Below are positions 45,153 through 53,985 of a DNA stretch of 64,000 nt, one piece after another. The stretch spans positions 868,001 to 932,000 of the forward strand of contig NZ_CP121684.1 in the NCBI RefSeq assembly GCF_029760935.1, read 5' to 3'. Every line of letters begins with the position of its first letter. Position 1 is the first letter of the stretch. The stretch comes from Lysinibacter sp. HNR (GTDB taxonomy: Bacteria; Actinomycetota; Actinomycetes; Actinomycetales; Microbacteriaceae). The position numbers were made by a program, and so were the translations under genes. The notes beneath the pieces are model-generated. The model made no database searches and was not told the origin of the DNA. It worked only from the letters and a program-made list of their open reading frames with translations.

Positions 45153-46286
45153 CTAGGCGGGCATTACATGTGGTTGTTCATCAATCCATGTTGCAAGCAT
45201 GTTAATGCCCTGTGCCAGTGTGTATTGTGGTTGCCAGCCGAGGACGGTTTGTGCGTTGTTCACGTTGGTCCATGCGTGGCGAACATCTCCCTCTCGGAAC
45301 TTTCCTGTTACGTGTGGGGGAGGCGCCGCATAGTGCTGGGCGATTAATTCGGCTGCGCTTCGAATCGTTTGAAACTCGCCTGAACCGATATCAAGGGGAA
45401 TTGGTGAGTTTGTAGTAACGGTTGCGGCAGCTATCAGGGCGGAGGCTACATCATCAATAAAAACAAAGTCTCGTCTGACTTCGCCATCTTCATAGAGTGG
45501 GATCGACCGGTTTCCCATCGCTATTCTACAGAATAGCGACATAATGCCGGTATAGGGGTTGATCAGGGATTGCCCCGGGCCGTAAACGTTTTGCAAACGC
45601 AGTATCATGGCCTCTACGCCCAAAGAGTTACACCAGGCGGTCAGAATATTTTCTTGGGCAAGTTTGGTAGCCCCGTAGACGCTGACCGGAGCGGGAAAAA
45701 CGATCGGAGCGCTCATCGGGGTGGGCTCAGCATTTGGGAAATCCCATTCGCCCTGTTGTAGGGATGAGTGGGTTCGCTGGCGCGGGTAGAAAATACTGCT
45801 ATCTTTTTTATTCTTCCACGCGCCCTCTCCGTAGACTGCCCGGCTGCTGGAAAGAACGATCCTAGTGGGCAATGGTTGCCCCCTCTGTTCTTTTGCGCGC
45901 TTGAGAGCATCGAGCATCTGTGTTGTGCCACCAACGTTGACATCACCGTGCCGACTCGACTCTTCAAGGGATTGCCCCGTCCCGGTCTCTGCGGCAAGGT
46001 GGATAATAACGTCTGGAGCTATCCCGGTCAGAAGCGTATCCCAGGCTTGAGGATCGGTAACGTCTGCCACCCTTAGCTCAACAGCGGCGTTGAGAGCAAC
46101 CGGTCGCTGTTCGGTTTCGTGTATTTGGGGGTGTAGATTATCGATTGCGATCACTCGATCAAATAGTCGCACAAGCTCGTCGGAAATGGCGCAACCGATA
46201 AAACCTGCGCCGCCGGTGATAAGAACGGTTTGGGAACTGCTAATTTTGGCTTCTGGTTGGAGTGGCACGGAACACCTTTCATTCAT
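45153..46286 (-). CDS. NAD-dependent epimerase/dehydratase (extended SDR)
   Basis: A 377-residue extended SDR. ATG 46286 is preferred; the frame upstream to 46388 is not SDR-like. It has VLITGGAGFIGCAISDELV, DNLHPQIHE, HLAAETGTGQS, SSSRAVYGEGAW, catalytic VYGATKLAQE and LRLQNVYGPG, so it looks active. The long loop between AVYGEGAW and VYGATK (about 50 residues) is a feature of this subgroup. The product is probably a nucleotide sugar for the polymer exported by Wzm/Wzt, 83 bases downstream. A damaged paralogue lies at 47640 in inverted orientation. Confidence 0.85.
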   Translation of the reverse strand: MNERCSVPLQPEAKISSSQTVLITGGAGFIGCAISDELVRLFDRVIAIDNLHPQIHETEQRPVALNAAVELRVADVTDPQAWDTLLTGIAPDVIIHLAAETGTGQSLEESSRHGDVNVGGTTQMLDALKRAKEQRGQPLPTRIVLSSSRAVYGEGAWKNKKDSSIFYPRQRTHSSLQQGEWDFPNAEPTPMSAPIVFPAPVSVYGATKLAQENILTAWCNSLGVEAMILRLQNVYGPGQSLINPYTGIMSLFCRIAMGNRSIPLYEDGEVRRDFVFIDDVASALIAAATVTTNSPIPLDIGSGEFQTIRSAAELIAQHYAAPPPHVTGKFREGDVRHAWTNVNNAQTVLGWQPQYTLAQGINMLATWIDEQPHVMPA

Positions 46287-47639
46287 GACTATCGTACCTG
46301 CTGAGGATCGTGCGGTTTGGTGACCCGATGGAAACCGAGTGGATTGAAACGGGGCGTGCTGAGTTTTGTCTGTTGTGGCGCGTAACATTCTAGCGAAAAT
46401 TTCACAGAGGTTGTCCGTCCGGCTTCTGTATGTCGTGGTGAGTTGAGGCCAATACTTCAGAGCAAGTTCTGTTCCATAATGTTGGACGAGAGTGAGGAGA
46501 GTAATTACGATGTCTGCCCGGTCCCCGAATTTTTATTTGGACGTGCAACATCTCGCAGTCATGAATAATTCCAGCTTTTCCTGAAAGACTTACTTCCCTG
46601 TCATCCACCTAAGTATTTCGATATTGATTATTTATCTCACTAACAACCGATTGAAGCTGTGCCTCACTGATCTGGCTGAAGGTCTATACCCTTGGGAAAT
46701 GTCGTTGTAGCCTGCCGTTGTGATGCTCATTTGTGTCTCGCTGCCACGAAGAAGTACGAACTCGCAAAGCGCGACTGTTGCTCGACCTCCGTATGAACAG
46801 CCTCACCAACACTTTTGGGCCTGAGAGTGATATTGTTTTCACCATCCCAAACATGCTGCGATTAGTGATCTCTCGGGGTCTTTCATGGATGAATACCCGG
46901 TTCTGAATATGCGAAGAATGCACCGTGTACCTCATGGGTTTCCGGGGCATTTCTGTCCTCGAAGCGATGCTCATCTCAGTGCACGGTGTCTTTGCTTGGG
47001 CCTATAAAAGAAGCTGTACATTGTTTCCGCACACATCCACAACTCTGAATCGTCAGGGAAATCCAACCGTATCTGACCTGCGATCATCCCCGGAATTCGT
47101 TTTCGTTTCAGTTCCCACATCATATGAGTCACGGCGCTACCCGTGGCGAGTCTGCGTGGCTGGTGTGAATGCACCGCTCGGGGACGTATCTTCGTGTCAA
47201 CACGCCCCGCCCGAATAATGTGTGGGGGTGCGAGCATCGCCGCTATGTAAGGGGCCCCGGTAACACGGTGTAGGACGCGTTCTCGTGAGAGGGAGACCGG
47301 GAGTTTCTATGTATCTTGCGCATAACCCTCGACGAGCTTTGTCCTAGGTGCCGTGAGATGCGATGGAGCGACCAGTTCTTGTCGAGGCTTTTTGTTTTCT
47401 ATTCGTTCGTCTAGATCGATATGCTAGTCAATGTGTGTTCATAGGAAGCGCAGTCCTTACAATTATTAGTTTAGAGATTGCCGATTAAGTTATTGTACGT
47501 TCGGCTAGAGTCCGGGCCGGGGACGTAAGACGCGACCAAAGCCAGCCCAGCTACTCCCGTGGGAGCAGGGGTATCGAGTAGTCTGAAACAGTGTCGCGGG
47601 TGTCAGCACCGTTTTGCAACATATTTTCGAGGAGAACAA
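46287..47639. mobile_element. 1.35 kb spacer holding the IS30 relic between inverted epimerase paralogues
   Basis: The spacer separates the minus-strand epimerase (ends its 5' side at 46286) from the plus-strand damaged epimerase (starts 47640). Apart from the transposase relic no gene was recognised; 47240-47639 may hold the rest of the decayed element and the promoter of the plus-strand genes. Short open frames here do not resemble proteins. Confidence 0.5.
46615..47237 (-). pseudogene. Relic of an IS30-family transposase
   Basis: Minus-strand fragments in different frames match consecutive parts of IS30 transposases: IAGQIRLDFPDDSELWMCAE (around 47085-47020; typical form IAGRLRRDFPDDPEMRVSHE), FIHERPREITNRSMFG (around 46890), RTSSWQRDTNEHHNGRLQRH (around 46740-46690; typical form SPWQRGTNENTNGLLRQY), then PKGIDLS and SEINNQYRN near 46680-46620. 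Most of the DDE core between the second and third blocks is missing, and the blocks need at least two frameshifts. No terminal inverted repeats or target duplication could be defined. Confidence 0.75.
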
Positions 47640-48584
47640 GTGAGTCAATCGGCTTCGGCCCAGTGCCAACTTGGATGTACGCTGATTACGGGTGGAGCAG
47701 GCTTCATTGGCGCAGCCTTCCCATCTCTACTGCGAAATACGACGGAAGTAATTGCATTCGACAACCTACACCCTCAAATCCACGCGACGGGAAACCTGCT
47801 AGAGGCGCTGGATAGCCGTGCAACTCTTGTCGTCGGAGACGTTAGATCGGCATCTGACTGGAACCGACTTCTCAGCAATTTTACTCCCAAGATAGGTGTT
47901 CACCTCGCTGCAGAAACTGGTATCGGGCAGTCGCTCACCGAATCTACACGATACGCAACCGTCAATGTGGTGGGCGCTACCCAGATGCTCGACGGGTTCC
48001 GTTGTAGTGATGTGATGCCCGGTGGGATCGTACCGACAAGCAGCCGAGCTATTTATAGTGAAGGCGCATGGCAGGATACAGAAGTAACTAGCAGCTATCC
48101 CGGACAGCGCTCCTTCAACCTGGAAGCCGCAATCTTTCAACGACAAAACCTCTACGGCCCAGGTCGCTCCCTGATCAGTTCTTATATCGGGATCATGTCG
48201 GTCTTTTGTCGGATGGCGATGGCGGGAAAGACGGTCTCTCTCTATGAAGACGGCATTGTTCGTCGCGATTTTATGTTAATCGATGATGTCACCCGGGCTG
48301 TAGTTGCCGCAGCTTATGTGTCCGCAGTTCCCGATCTTCCTCTTAATATCGGTTTGGGAACCGTCCATACAGTCCCGGATGCTGCTCAGCTGATCAGCCC
48401 AGACTACAGCGCCCCTTCTCCTTACGTAACCGAAGATTACCGTCTTGGCGATGTCAGACATCTTTGGGTAGACAACGAACGTGCCAAGGTAAAGCTCGAT
48501 TGGACGCCCCAACACGACCCTGCATACGGGATACACCGCTTTGCCAATTGGACCAACGAACAGCCTGATGTCCAGCCCGCATAG
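47640..48584 (+). pseudogene. Epimerase paralogue lacking the YxxxK catalytic motif (probably inactive)
   Basis: Starting at GTG 47640, with CGAGGAGAAC upstream, the 314-residue product is closely related to the SDR at 45153 along its whole length (TLITGGAGFIGAAF; FDNLHPQIHATG; HLAAETGIGQSLTES; RQNLYGPGRSLIS; LYEDGIVRRDFMLIDD). Between EGAWQDTEV and QRQNLYGPG, 50 residues present in the other copy are missing, including VYGATK, the catalytic Tyr-Lys pair. The start codon, ribosome site and frame remain intact, so it may still be translated. It is called a pseudogene because the missing residues are essential in this family. Confidence 0.75.
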
Positions 48585-49752
48585 CCGAACCAGAACACAG
48601 GCCGGTAAACAAGCGAGTACCGCAGTTTTCGGTAAGCAACTTGACCCGAGAACCAACAGCCTCAACCTCATTCGTTTGGTGTTAGCTTCGACGGTGCTTT
48701 TCGCGCACACCTACTTCATTCTCGGAATAGACGTCGAAAAAATGCCGATATGGGGTGGCAAGCATCTCGGAGTATGGGCAGTAGCCGGTTTTTTCGCGGT
48801 GAGTGGCTATCTCATCACAGCAAGCCGCCAACGAACCCGCTTTGCAAACTTTCTTCTGCTTCGTATCGGACGTATCTTTCCAGCTTTTGTAATGGTGTTA
48901 CTCGTAACTGCGGTACTGTTTGGGCCTATTGCCCACCTGGTCACTCGTGGCACACTTTTGGGATATCTGCGCACGCCGCCAAGTCCACTCAGTTACCTGT
49001 TTCAAAACATGTTTCTCGAAGTTCGTCAGTACGACATTGGTGATAGCCTCGCAACCGTTCCATACCCAGACGTTTGGAACGGCTCACTCTGGACGCTCTA
49101 TTACGAGTTTCTCTGCTATCTCGTTGTGGGAGTGTTCCTCATCTGGCGCCGAGCTCGTAGCTCAGTTTGGCCCTTGATTGCGGCCTTCATTATCTCTGTG
49201 CTCATTTACATCAAGATTGATTTCGTATTGTCATTTCTTGATGGCAACACGTCATTTCGTCTGCTCGCGATGCTTCTTCCCTACTTTCTCGGCGGTGCCA
49301 TCGTTCGAGTGCTGATGCCCTATATTGGTTTGCACTGGATATCTGGCGTCATTTCACTTGCTGGAGTGGTAATTTCAATCGGATACGGCCCAGCGTGGGC
49401 TGCTCAGCTCACCGCTCCCCTGCTTGCGTACGGAATTTTGTGGCTGTCTACAGTGATTCCACAACCCGAATGGATCGCCCGCAATGACATCTCGTATGGC
49501 GTATACGTGTACGCGTTCCCGATTCAGCAGCTTCTTGTTGTGTTTGGTTTGACGTTTCTTGATCTCTGGTCGTTTTCGCTCATCGCACTTGCAATCACAG
49601 CCGTGTTTGCCACCGCAAGCTGGTACCTGGTCGAACGTCCTGCCCTGAGGCGAACACGTACGGCAACCGGCAGAAATGCGGATCGTGCATCAGAACGAGA
49701 AATTGCAGAGTCGAAAACGAGAGAAATTAGAATCAATACAGAGATGACCTGA
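48568..49752 (+). CDS. Acyltransferase family 3 (OafA/YrhL-like) membrane protein
   Basis: A 394-residue integral membrane protein with about ten helices. I chose ATG 48568 (17-base overlap with the previous frame); TTG 48541 is also open. The family His is in LASTVLFAHTYFIL, followed by WAVAGFFAVSGYLITASRQR and NGSLWTLYYEFLCYLVVG. These enzymes acetylate or otherwise acylate surface sugars on the outer face using cytoplasmic acyl-CoA. A basic C-terminal tail follows the last helix (ERPALRRTRTATGRNADRAS). It probably decorates the local polysaccharide. Confidence 0.85.
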   Translation: MSSPHSRTRTQAGKQASTAVFGKQLDPRTNSLNLIRLVLASTVLFAHTYFILGIDVEKMPIWGGKHLGVWAVAGFFAVSGYLITASRQRTRFANFLLLRIGRIFPAFVMVLLVTAVLFGPIAHLVTRGTLLGYLRTPPSPLSYLFQNMFLEVRQYDIGDSLATVPYPDVWNGSLWTLYYEFLCYLVVGVFLIWRRARSSVWPLIAAFIISVLIYIKIDFVLSFLDGNTSFRLLAMLLPYFLGGAIVRVLMPYIGLHWISGVISLAGVVISIGYGPAWAAQLTAPLLAYGILWLSTVIPQPEWIARNDISYGVYVYAFPIQQLLVVFGLTFLDLWSFSLIALAITAVFATASWYLVERPALRRTRTATGRNADRASEREIAESKTREIRINTEMT

Positions 49753-49988
49753 GTTCGAACGCAGCGGGCTTGCGACCGATCAGGTTCATTGCGAATACAC
49801 TGACTCAATACGCATCGAAATTTTGCATGTGTTAGGTGGCATTTATCTGGCTTGTCCGTTGAAGACAGGCCTGAAAGGATAGCAACTAACCAGGCAAGGG
49901 ACTCCAGAGGAAAAGATTTGCCTTCCCTGTTATTTTATCTTGCTAGGATTCATAGGTAGCTTCGTCACTTGTAAGGAAGAGGTAGTCC

Positions 49989-52505
49989 ATGCCTAAATGG
50001 CATAAAGATGTCGTATCGGTAGTGCTCATAAATTATAAAGGTGTGGATGACACTATTGAAGCGATTAGTAACCTCCAAAATATTGATTGGCCCGAAGAAC
50101 TTCTCGAAATTATCGTTGTCGAAAATGCCTCAGGAGATGGAAGCGAAGAGAGGCTTCGTTCTGAGGTCTCTGGCATTAAACTGGTCGTTACAGAAGAAAA
50201 TCTGGGTTTTGCGGGTGGATGTAACTTGGGTGTTAAGCAGAGCACCGGAGAGTTTGTTGCCTTTCTTAATAATGATGCGAGACCTGACTCCGGTTGGATA
50301 CGTGAGGCTATCGCGGTGTTTAAGCGTTCTTCAAAGATCGGAGCTGTGGCTAGTAAAGTCTTGGACTGGGAGGGCGAAAAAGTAGATTTTATTAGTGCAG
50401 GCCTCACCTGGTATGGCATGGGCTATAAACCTCTCACAGGTGATCCTGCCCCCAGAGTGCCGGATAAGACTGCTAACGTGCTCTTTGGGACGGGCGCCGC
50501 TATGTTTGTGCGTCGAGAAGTATACGATGAGCTGGGTGGATTCGACGAGCGTTACTTCATGTTCTTTGAGGATGTCGATCTCGGCTGGCGTCTTAACCTG
50601 GCCGGGTATCGCTTTGTTTATGAACCGTCATCTCTTGCCTATCATAAACATCACGCCTCGATGAACAAACATGGCTCTTTTAAAGAGACCTATCTTCTTG
50701 AAAGAAATGCTCTGTTTACTCTCTATAAAAATATTGGTGAGGAAGTACTGCATGAGCAGCTTGGAGCTGCTTTCGCCCTGGCGGCACGCAGAGCCGTCGC
50801 TCGCGGCGAGCTAGATTCGACATCGTTCGACCTGCGAAAGGGTGGCAATGATGACGCCGTCGAAGAGGTCTCAAGGACAACACTCGCAACCCTGTACGGC
50901 ATTGATCAATTTGTCGAGGAGCTTCCCAGCATTCAAAAGTCCCGACAAGAAATACAGGCCAATAGGGTTGTTGATGACAGGGTGATCTGGAAGCTTTTTG
51001 GTGAGACCGATGTGCAAGCATTCCCTGGAAAACACTTCTCGAAGGGTTACAACAACATTGTTAGCGCTTTTGATGTTTTAGATGGTCCCACTACGCAAAA
51101 TGTTTTGGTTATCGCCGGGGATCCCATCGGCGCAAAGATGGCCGGTCCCGCGATTAGGGCTTGGAATATAGCGGAAGCTCTTTCTGTGTCTAATGAGGTC
51201 ACCCTGGTTTCTCTTGCGGGTGTCAGAGATGTTGAAGCGGATTTTAAAGTCGTTCATGTTGAACCTGGTGATGAAAGGTCAATGAAGGCTTTAGAAAAAG
51301 AAGCAGATGTTATCGTTTTTCAAGGGCTGGCAATGGCGCTTTTCAAGTGTATCCGCGAGACGGATAAAATCTTGGTCTGCGATATCTATGATCCAATGCA
51401 CCTGGAGCATTTAGAACAGGGCAGAGAGCACGGCAACGCAGAGTGGACGCGCCAGGTTGCATCTGCTACTGATGTGTTAAATGAGCAGCTCGAACGAGGG
51501 GATTTCTTCCTCTGTGCTTCAGAACGTCAGCGACATTTTTATCTGGGACAGATGGCCGCACTGGGGCGAATAAATCCCGATAACTACAAAGATGATCCTG
51601 ACCTTAAGCGCCTCATTAGTGTTGTTCCCTTTGGCCTTGACCGTGAGCCCCCGGTTCACCGCCGAGACGTACTTAAAGGAGTTCTACCGGGTATCGCTAA
51701 GGACGATAAGCTATTGCTGTGGAGCGGAGGGCTTTACAATTGGTTTGATCCGGAAACCCTGATTCGTGCGGTTGCTGATTTGAGTTCGCGCAAAGAAAAT
51801 GTACGTCTTTTCTTCCAGGGGACAAAGCACCCACATCCCGGAGTACCTGAGATGTCAATTGTTGAGGAATCAAGGTCTCTCGCTACCCAACTGGGAGTCC
51901 TTGATAAGAACATCTTCTTCAATAGTTCATGGGTCGAGTATGCTGAGCGACAGAACTACCTGATGGAGGCAGACGCCGGAGTAAGCACCCATTTTGCCCA
52001 TGTTGAAACCACTTTCTCTTTTCGCACTCGAATTCTTGATTATTTGTGGGCGGAACTCCCTATGGTTGTTACTGAGGGAGATCATTTTGCCGAGTTAGTC
52101 AGTTCTTATGAGCTTGGTGTTGTCGTGCGATCTGAATCGGTTTCCGAACTCTCTGAAGCCCTTGAAAAGGTTCTTTTTGATGATGAGTTCATAGCCAAGG
52201 CTCGTTCAAACGTCCGTAAGGTTCGCGAGAAGTATTTCTGGGGAAACGTTCTGGAGCCCCTCGTCGCATTTGTAGACGATGCAAAACCTGCTGAAGATCG
52301 CATCTCGAACGGTCACGCGGTAATGAGTGCTACAAAGGGCGGGAATCGTCACACTCGTAGACGCAAACGAGGCCTATGGCGAGATTTAGAACTTGTTGTC
52401 TTTTACCTTAAGAATGGTGGGCCTCGGGTTCTAGCGTCCAAGGTCAAAGCAAGGTTGAGTAATCGGACAGCTATCAAGGTTAAAACGAAGACGATCAAAA
52501 AGTAG
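49989..52505 (+). CDS. Two-domain glycosyltransferase: GT2 (GT-A) fused to GT-B
   Basis: An 838-residue protein, ATG 49989, with AAGGAAGAGG upstream. Residues about 1-290 are a GT2 domain (VSVVLINYKGVDDTIEAI; IIVVENASGDGS; FAGGCNLGVKQSTGEFVAFL; NNDARPDSGW; FDERYFMFFEDVDLGWR). A linker of ~80 residues leads to a GT-B domain (about 370-770) with VLVIAGDPIGAKMAGPAIRA, LLLWSGGLYNWFDPETLIRA and SFRTRILDYLWAELPMVVTE (donor-binding region). The C-terminal 70 residues are strongly basic and may bind the membrane. Two active sites suggest it adds two sugars in turn. A 236-base gap upstream probably holds its promoter. Confidence 0.88.
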   Translation: MPKWHKDVVSVVLINYKGVDDTIEAISNLQNIDWPEELLEIIVVENASGDGSEERLRSEVSGIKLVVTEENLGFAGGCNLGVKQSTGEFVAFLNNDARPDSGWIREAIAVFKRSSKIGAVASKVLDWEGEKVDFISAGLTWYGMGYKPLTGDPAPRVPDKTANVLFGTGAAMFVRREVYDELGGFDERYFMFFEDVDLGWRLNLAGYRFVYEPSSLAYHKHHASMNKHGSFKETYLLERNALFTLYKNIGEEVLHEQLGAAFALAARRAVARGELDSTSFDLRKGGNDDAVEEVSRTTLATLYGIDQFVEELPSIQKSRQEIQANRVVDDRVIWKLFGETDVQAFPGKHFSKGYNNIVSAFDVLDGPTTQNVLVIAGDPIGAKMAGPAIRAWNIAEALSVSNEVTLVSLAGVRDVEADFKVVHVEPGDERSMKALEKEADVIVFQGLAMALFKCIRETDKILVCDIYDPMHLEHLEQGREHGNAEWTRQVASATDVLNEQLERGDFFLCASERQRHFYLGQMAALGRINPDNYKDDPDLKRLISVVPFGLDREPPVHRRDVLKGVLPGIAKDDKLLLWSGGLYNWFDPETLIRAVADLSSRKENVRLFFQGTKHPHPGVPEMSIVEESRSLATQLGVLDKNIFFNSSWVEYAERQNYLMEADAGVSTHFAHVETTFSFRTRILDYLWAELPMVVTEGDHFAELVSSYELGVVVRSESVSELSEALEKVLFDDEFIAKARSNVRKVREKYFWGNVLEPLVAFVDDAKPAEDRISNGHAVMSATKGGNRHTRRRKRGLWRDLELVVFYLKNGGPRVLASKVKARLSNRTAIKVKTKTIKK

Positions 52506-52633
52506 CTAGACCCGTCTTCGGGGTGTCGCCACCGCCTGGGAATGTAGAGCTTGAGGATACTCACGTGCTGTGGCCGTTAAACGTCTCGTTGGCATACTAG
52601 GTGACCGGGAACGGCACAGTCCAGTCTTCTGTT

Positions 52634-53842
52634 TTAGCTGCTGAGGTCTTGGTGAAAAGCCTCGAGATGTTGCTTGCTCACGTTGTGAATCGTGAAGTTT
52701 TCTTCGATTAGCTTCTGGGAGGCACGAGAAAGTGCGAGGTGTGCTTCGTCCGATAATCGCAGAACCTCTATAACGGTGTCGGCTAGTTTCTTCGGGTCTG
52801 CTTTAACCTGTGATCCGTTTACAAACGGTGTGATGAAGAGGTGTTTACGGTCTTCGAGAATAACCTCAACAAAATTATGGGTATGGACACACGCAACAAC
52901 GGGAACACCTGCAGCAAGAGCCTCCAAACTGGCGGTGCCAAACCCCTGGCCTTCCAGCTCGTGAATTTCCATCTTTGAGGCTGCCAGGTAATCGGGAATT
53001 TCGCTTTTGGGTTGAGCTCCCAGCGTGAGGACAGCGTGCGTTACGCCAAGTGCCTCTGCCTTGTGGAGAAATTTCTTATCATGGAGGCCGCCAACAATAA
53101 CCACCTTGAGGTCAGGGTAGTGCTGCAGGATTTGGGGAAGAGCCTCCATCAGCGCAACTCTGCTACGCTGCGGGATCACATGGCCGATAGAAAGTATGAT
53201 TGGAACATCGGGGGATAGCCCCATGCGTTCAAACCCCTTTTGTGCGTTTCCTCCGCGTAAAGCGTTGGGGTCAATGCCAACGGGAATATAGCTTTTAGCT
53301 CTGTGGGCTCCAGAATAACGTTTATCGATGTACTTGTCCATGAGTTCATCCATGACAACAAGCCTTGGTTTATGTAACCTCATCAGGGGTTTGACAAGAA
53401 TAGCGTCTGCAACCTTAAAGATTGTGTTGTTAATGGCTTTGGGGCTGTAGAGGCGCGTGTGAATACTCAGTACGGTGGGAACACTGTGCTTTCGTGCCCA
53501 CCATCCAGAGATCCAGGTGAGATCAAAAAATTGTCCGTGCTGATGAATAATGTCTGGCTTGAAACTGTCAAGAACCGAGAAAACTCGCTTTTTCACCCGA
53601 GGCGAAATAGTAAAAGCGATATCAAAGTTTGCTGAGAGTGGGTTCTTCGGGAGACGCCAAGAAGGAATTCGTATGATCGTGAGGCCGTCACGTTCTTCTT
53701 TGGCCGGAGTGTTTTTGTAGCCCGCGGTGAGAACTAGGACTTCATTGCCCTCTCGCGCATACTCGATGGCGAGACTCTCAGATAGGTGGGAACTGCCACC
53801 GGGGCGTGGCGGGAAGAAGTTGTTTACAACAACAATTCGCAT
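52634..53842 (-). CDS. GT4 family glycosyltransferase
   Basis: A 402-residue GT-B enzyme. The N-terminal domain has MRIVVVNNFFPPRPGGSSHL and the glycine-rich acceptor loop; the C-terminal domain has VPIILSIGHVIPQRSRVALM, KVVIVGGLHDKKFLHKAEAL and the E-x7-E region HELEGQGFGTASLEALAAGV. It is a retaining transferase of the GT4 type common in capsule loci. Sugar unknown. It stands alone on the minus strand between the fused transferase and the LhgO-like gene. Confidence 0.88.
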   Translation of the reverse strand: MRIVVVNNFFPPRPGGSSHLSESLAIEYAREGNEVLVLTAGYKNTPAKEERDGLTIIRIPSWRLPKNPLSANFDIAFTISPRVKKRVFSVLDSFKPDIIHQHGQFFDLTWISGWWARKHSVPTVLSIHTRLYSPKAINNTIFKVADAILVKPLMRLHKPRLVVMDELMDKYIDKRYSGAHRAKSYIPVGIDPNALRGGNAQKGFERMGLSPDVPIILSIGHVIPQRSRVALMEALPQILQHYPDLKVVIVGGLHDKKFLHKAEALGVTHAVLTLGAQPKSEIPDYLAASKMEIHELEGQGFGTASLEALAAGVPVVACVHTHNFVEVILEDRKHLFITPFVNGSQVKADPKKLADTVIEVLRLSDEAHLALSRASQKLIEENFTIHNVSKQHLEAFHQDLSS

Positions 53843-53985
53843 ACATGTACTTTCTGGCTTTTGTAAATTCCACTGAGATAGGGGCTATTGTAACGGGAAG
53901 TTCCTGGCTTGCTACACGCCGTGACGGCAGCCACACTACAGGAGCGGGGAGTAATGGGGGAATAGAACGCGCGTGGAGTCGTAAA

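Noticed and set aside
46402-46608. 68-residue minus-strand frame next to the IS30 relic
   Set aside because: No resemblance to transposase or any known protein; probably chance frame within decayed DNA.
52506-52633. Terminator-like GACCCGTCTTCGGGGTGTC after the fused glycosyltransferase
   Set aside because: The stem is short with a bulge and no T-run; too weak to call as a terminator.
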